From contig CAZDPJ010000001.1 of NCBI GenBank assembly GCA_964507405.1, positions 62,001 to 126,000 of the forward strand: a stretch of DNA of 64,000 nt. The letters are read 5' to 3'. The DNA comes from UMGS75 sp964507405. Lineage in GTDB: Bacteria; Bacillota_I; Bacilli_A; ML615J-28; CAG-313. Shown here one piece after another: positions 60,411-64,000 of this stretch. Position 1 is the first letter of the stretch; each line of letters opens with the position of its first letter. A program made the position numbers and the translations under genes. The notes beneath the pieces are model-generated. The model did not search any database. It was not told the DNA's origin and saw only the letters and a list, made by a program, of their open reading frames with translations.

Positions 60411-62125
60411 TATTTATCATCCTCCTTAAATTGAGAATAATAAATTTCTTGATACACAGGACAACTTTCTAACAAATTATTATGTGTATCAAAGCCAACA
60501 AGTTTACCATCATCTAAAACAATAATTTTATCAGCATGCATTATTGATGACGTTCTTTGAGAAACAATAATAGTAGTAGGATGATAATCTAGTTCCTTTA
60601 TATTTTTTCTTAGTTCTTTTTCTGTAATAAAGTCAAGGGCAGATGCGACATCATCTAAAATTAAGATGCTAGGCTTTTTAACCAAAGCTCTTGCAATCGC
60701 AATACGTTGACGTTGACCACCCGAAAAATTCCTGCCATTTTGTTCTACTTCTGAATAAATTCCTAATTCTTTCTTATTTATAATATCTAATGCTTCGGCG
60801 TTTTTACAAGCATTTAGTACTTCTTCATCAGACTTCGTTATTCCCATACAAATATTATCTTTAATTGTACCTTTAAATAAGACCGACTTCTGCATTACAA
60901 CTCCAATCTTATCACGTAAATATGAAGGATCATAACTTTCTATATTTTGACCATTTATATATATATCACCACTTGTCGCATCATAGAATCTAGTAAGCAT
61001 ATTTATCAGACTAGTTTTACCACTACCAGTACCACCAATAATTCCAATTGTTTCTCCTTTATTAATTGTAAAAGATATATCTTCTAAAGAAGAAACTTTA
61101 GAATATCGATAATTTAAATAAACATGACTAAAATCAATGAATGATTTAGTTTCGTCTATTATTTTTTCTTTTATAATTACTTTAGAATCAATTTCTAAGA
61201 TACTACTTACTCTTTTTGATGATGCAATTGCTTTAGTAATAGTAACAATTAAATTAGCAAATTTAATTAATTCAACAAGAATTTGGGACATATAGTTATA
61301 TAAAGCAATAACTTCACCATCAGAAAGGGTACCATTATTTACTTTAATACCACCTTGATAAATTAATAATACAATAGCAATATTTATAATTGCATATGTT
61401 AAAGGATTTAACAAACTAGCAAAACGAGACACTTTATTTTGTGATCTTTCTAAAGTTTTCGTTGAAGTATTATAATCATCTATTGCTTCTTGTTCATTAG
61501 TAAATGCTCTAATAACTCTTGTACCTGTTAAATTTTCTCTTGTATCTTTAAGTACTACATCTAAGTTTTTTTGTACTTTTTTATGAAGTGGAATGGTAAC
61601 AAGAATTATCGAAAAAACAACTACAAGTAATATACCAATAACAATAAAAAAGATATATGACATACTAGGAACAAGAATTGAAGCAAGAATAGCAGCTCCA
61701 AAAACAACAAATGGAGAACGTAAAAGTAATCTAAGTGTAAGATTAATTCCTGTTTGTACTTGATTAACATCATTTGTCATTCTTGTTATCATACTTGATG
61801 TTCCAAGCATATCAAGATCGGAAAAAGTTAAACTTTGTAATTTTTTAAAGACATCATATCTTAAGGATGTAGCAAATCCTACAGCTGCTTTTGCTGCAAA
61901 ATATTGAGCGGTAACCGAAAATAAAAGTCCAACTGTGCCACTTAAAATCATTAAAGCAACCATTAAGATTATATATGATGTATCATTATTTCCAATTCCA
62001 TTATCAATTATATTTTTAATAATAATTGGAATAAATAATTCAAGTAATGCTTCTAATAACTTAAATAGTGGAGCAAGTATAGTTTCTTTTTTATACGGTT
62101 TAAAATATTTAAATAATTGTTTCAT
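60410..62125 (-). CDS. Heterodimeric ABC exporter, subunit 1
   Basis: 571 residues, membrane domain plus ATPase. Walker A GGTGSGKTS and signature FSGGQRQR are normal. Walker B is ILILDDVASALD, with Asp in place of the catalytic Glu, and the switch His is Gln (VSQRTSSI). Such asymmetry marks the degenerate half of heterodimeric exporters. Its start is 10 nt after the pyk stop. Confidence 0.92.
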   Translation of the reverse strand: MKQLFKYFKPYKKETILAPLFKLLEALLELFIPIIIKNIIDNGIGNNDTSYIILMVALMILSGTVGLLFSVTAQYFAAKAAVGFATSLRYDVFKKLQSLTFSDLDMLGTSSMITRMTNDVNQVQTGINLTLRLLLRSPFVVFGAAILASILVPSMSYIFFIVIGILLVVVFSIILVTIPLHKKVQKNLDVVLKDTRENLTGTRVIRAFTNEQEAIDDYNTSTKTLERSQNKVSRFASLLNPLTYAIINIAIVLLIYQGGIKVNNGTLSDGEVIALYNYMSQILVELIKFANLIVTITKAIASSKRVSSILEIDSKVIIKEKIIDETKSFIDFSHVYLNYRYSKVSSLEDISFTINKGETIGIIGGTGSGKTSLINMLTRFYDATSGDIYINGQNIESYDPSYLRDKIGVVMQKSVLFKGTIKDNICMGITKSDEEVLNACKNAEALDIINKKELGIYSEVEQNGRNFSGGQRQRIAIARALVKKPSILILDDVASALDFITEKELRKNIKELDYHPTTIIVSQRTSSIMHADKIIVLDDGKLVGFDTHNNLLESCPVYQEIYYSQFKEDDK

Positions 62126-62135
62126 ATCTAATTAT

Positions 62136-63557
62136 CTATTCAACCTCAATAATTCTGATTGTATTTGTAACACCATGTTTTTGACCAAATCCACTTGTAA
62201 TAATAATATTAGAACCATCCTTAATATCTAAACTCTTAGATACTTCAATTGCAATATCATCACACATACCAATATCATTAACATAATTACTAATAACTGG
62301 ATATACACCAAAATAATAACTAAGTTTTCTACAAGTTGCAGGATTATCAGTACAAGCAATAATCGGAGCTTTAGGACGATATTTACATATACGTTTTGCT
62401 GTACCACCAGTTTCCGTAAATGCAAGCACAGCCGCAACATCTTGAAGAGTTATACAACATTGAGAAATACATGCTCCTATTGCATCACTTTTACTCTTCG
62501 TATTATGCTTTTCATGTTCTTTTAATTTATGTAAATAATCGATGGTTGCTTCTGTCGCAATTGCGATTTTATTCATATAATTAACACTTTCAACTGGATA
62601 TTTACCAATCGCAGATTCACCACTTAGCATAACCGCATCACTTCCGTCTAAAATTGCATTTGCAACATCACTAGCTTCTGCTCTTGTTGGACGAGGAGAT
62701 GATATCATTGATTCCATCATATGGGTTGCGGTAATAACTGGTTTACCAGCTTCATTCGCAAGTCTAATTATTTGTTTTTGATATAGTGGTACAAGTTCAG
62801 GTGAAACCTCAACTCCAAGGTCACCACGAGCAACCATTATACCATCAGAAACGTCGATAATTTCCTCAATATTATTTAAACCTTCTTGGTTTTCAATCTT
62901 TGAAATTATTTCAATATTAGGGCATCCTAAATCTTTTAATATTTGTCTAATTTCTAATACATCTTCTTTTCTTCTTACAAAAGATAAAGCAATTAAATCT
63001 ATTCCTTGTTCACAACCAAACTTTATGTCTTCATAGTCTTTTGTTGAAACAAATGGCATTGAAAGTTCAACTCCAGGAACATTAATTCCTTTTTTATTTT
63101 TAAGAATACCTGGAGTATTAACTACACATTTAACATCTTCTTCTGTTTTTTCAAGAACCGTTAGAGACATTTTTCCATCATCAATTAGAATTTCATTATC
63201 TTTTTCAATATCTACAAAAAATTCAGGACAATTAACATAGAATCTTTTTTTATTACCAAGTACTTCTTCGGATGTAAGAGTAACAATGTCACCTTGTTCG
63301 AAACTACATTCTCCATTTTCAAAATTACCAATTCTAATTTCTGGACCTTTAGTGTCAAGCATAATTCCGATATATTTATTAGTTTTCGCACTAGCTGTTT
63401 TAATTCTAGCTATTCTTTTAATTGCTTCTTCATATGAGCCATGTGAAAAATTTAATCTCGCTACATTCATTCCCGCATTAAACATTTTAATTAACATTTT
63501 TTCAGAATCAATAGCAGGACCTACTGTACATACAATTTTTGTTTTTCTTATTTCCAT
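62136..63557 (-). CDS. pyk: Pyruvate kinase
   Basis: 473 residues, without the extra C-terminal PEP-utiliser domain seen in some Bacilli. Motifs KIVCTVGPAIDS, MLDTKGPEIRIG, ISKIENQEGLNN, MVARGDLGVEV and ATHMMESM are all present. Catalyses PEP + ADP to pyruvate + ATP. GGTG before the ATG, 4 nt after the uvrA stop, so it may be co-transcribed with uvrA. Confidence 0.95.
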   Translation of the reverse strand: MEIRKTKIVCTVGPAIDSEKMLIKMFNAGMNVARLNFSHGSYEEAIKRIARIKTASAKTNKYIGIMLDTKGPEIRIGNFENGECSFEQGDIVTLTSEEVLGNKKRFYVNCPEFFVDIEKDNEILIDDGKMSLTVLEKTEEDVKCVVNTPGILKNKKGINVPGVELSMPFVSTKDYEDIKFGCEQGIDLIALSFVRRKEDVLEIRQILKDLGCPNIEIISKIENQEGLNNIEEIIDVSDGIMVARGDLGVEVSPELVPLYQKQIIRLANEAGKPVITATHMMESMISSPRPTRAEASDVANAILDGSDAVMLSGESAIGKYPVESVNYMNKIAIATEATIDYLHKLKEHEKHNTKSKSDAIGACISQCCITLQDVAAVLAFTETGGTAKRICKYRPKAPIIACTDNPATCRKLSYYFGVYPVISNYVNDIGMCDDIAIEVSKSLDIKDGSNIIITSGFGQKHGVTNTIRIIEVE

Positions 63558-63561
63558 ATTA

Positions 63562-64000
63562 TCACCTATTTAATACTTTCTTTAAATATTCTCCTGTTGC
63601 ACTATTACTATTTTCAGCCACTTCTTCTGGAGTTCCCGTCGCAACAATATAGCCACCTTCATCTCCACCTTTAGGGCCTAAATCAATAATGTAATCAGCA
63701 AGTTTTATTACATCTAAATTGTGTTCAATAATAACAACACTGGCACCTAAATCAACTATTCTTTTAATCATTGCCATTAATTTTTCAATGTCATATGTAT
63801 GGAGACCAGTTGTAGGTTCATCAAATATAAACATCGTACGTTCATTAATTTTTTTATATAATTCACTTGCAAGTTTAACTCTTTGGGCTTCACCACCAGA
63901 TAAAGTAGTTGCACTTTGGCCAAGTTTTATATATCCTAGACCAACATCATTTAATGTTTTCATTTTATTATATATCGCAGGTATATTTTCAAAGAAACTA
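63562..64000 (-). CDS. uvrA: UvrA excinuclease subunit, C-terminal part
   Basis: Minus-strand frame open to the window edge; an internal ATG at 63963 is not the start. Visible: signature LSGGEAQRVKLA, Walker B MFIFDEPTTGLH, switch His VIIEHNLDVIK and the terminal VATGTPEEVAENSNSATGEYL. This is the second ATPase domain of UvrA, the damage-recognition subunit of nucleotide excision repair. About 145 residues are in the window. Confidence 0.95.
   Translation of the reverse strand, partial: SFFENIPAIYNKMKTLNDVGLGYIKLGQSATTLSGGEAQRVKLASELYKKINERTMFIFDEPTTGLHTYDIEKLMAMIKRIVDLGASVVIIEHNLDVIKLADYIIDLGPKGGDEGGYIVATGTPEEVAENSNSATGEYLKKVLNR

Overview
The window is a very A+T-rich (by eye under about 30% G+C) piece of a low-GC Gram-positive-type chromosome. 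It carries the usual Bacillota/Mycoplasmatota core markers hprK, lgt, whiA, pyk, glpK and uvrA, many lipobox lipoproteins, and strong GGAGG ribosome sites with TTGACA/TATAAT promoters. UGA is used as a stop (for example the gene ending at 8963) and Trp is read from UGG, so this is not a UGA-Trp mycoplasma code. Rubrerythrin, BspA-type leucine-rich repeats and flavodoxin suggest an anaerobic, host-associated bacterium. The exact lineage is inference.

Left part (1-33 kb), mostly core or conserved accessory genes on the minus strand. In order: a zinc-uptake operon with its Fur/Zur regulator and a palindromic operator (0.8-4.6 kb); a six-gene operon of zinc-ribbon, TPR, HAD, TIM-barrel and membrane-HTH proteins (4.6-8.9 kb); a UbiB/ABC1 kinase with a phasin-like partner (9.6-11.6 kb); an aldehyde dehydrogenase with a TetR regulator (11.9-13.8 kb); Sfp-type phosphopantetheinyl transferase plus flavodoxin (14.6-15.7 kb); an amino-acid ABC transporter under a lysine riboswitch (15.8-18.3 kb); tRNA-Gln, glpK and a YhhN-family gene (19.4-21.6 kb); thioredoxin-like lipoproteins, a COG2509-type flavoprotein, an ABC-class ATPase preceded by what looks like a leader-peptide attenuator (25.3-27.2 kb), and a giant BspA-like lipoprotein (27.3-32.3 kb).

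Middle part (32.6-51.9 kb) is an accessory, eroding region between two paralogous small serine recombinases. It holds amidohydrolases (one frameshifted), an AlbA_2-type ATP-binding pseudogene, two AAA_14/DUF4143 ATPases (one intact behind three tandem 23-bp repeats, one frameshifted), a Fic pseudogene, an intact RelB-like/Fic pair, an ECF sigma-factor pseudogene, an XRE-TPR regulator, four tRNAs (Glu, Ser, Trp, His) and a repeat family that mixes tRNA T-arm-like motifs with terminator hairpins. An 80-bp inverted repeat, one copy being the 3' flank of tRNA-His, brackets 43.4-47.6 kb. Next to this lie an aldo/keto reductase and a MarR-controlled operon with two DUF5131 proteins around a PNPOx-like protein.

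Right part (52-64 kb) returns to core genes: rubrerythrin, a lipoprotein, DUF378, then the hprK-lgt-HAD-whiA operon, a heterodimeric ABC exporter with complementary ATPase degeneracies, pyruvate kinase, and the 3' end of uvrA running off the window.

The items most worth following up are the attenuator at 27.03-27.21 kb, the T-arm/terminator repeats with the inverted repeat at 43.4/47.5 kb, and the MarR-DUF5131-PNPOx-DUF5131 operon.
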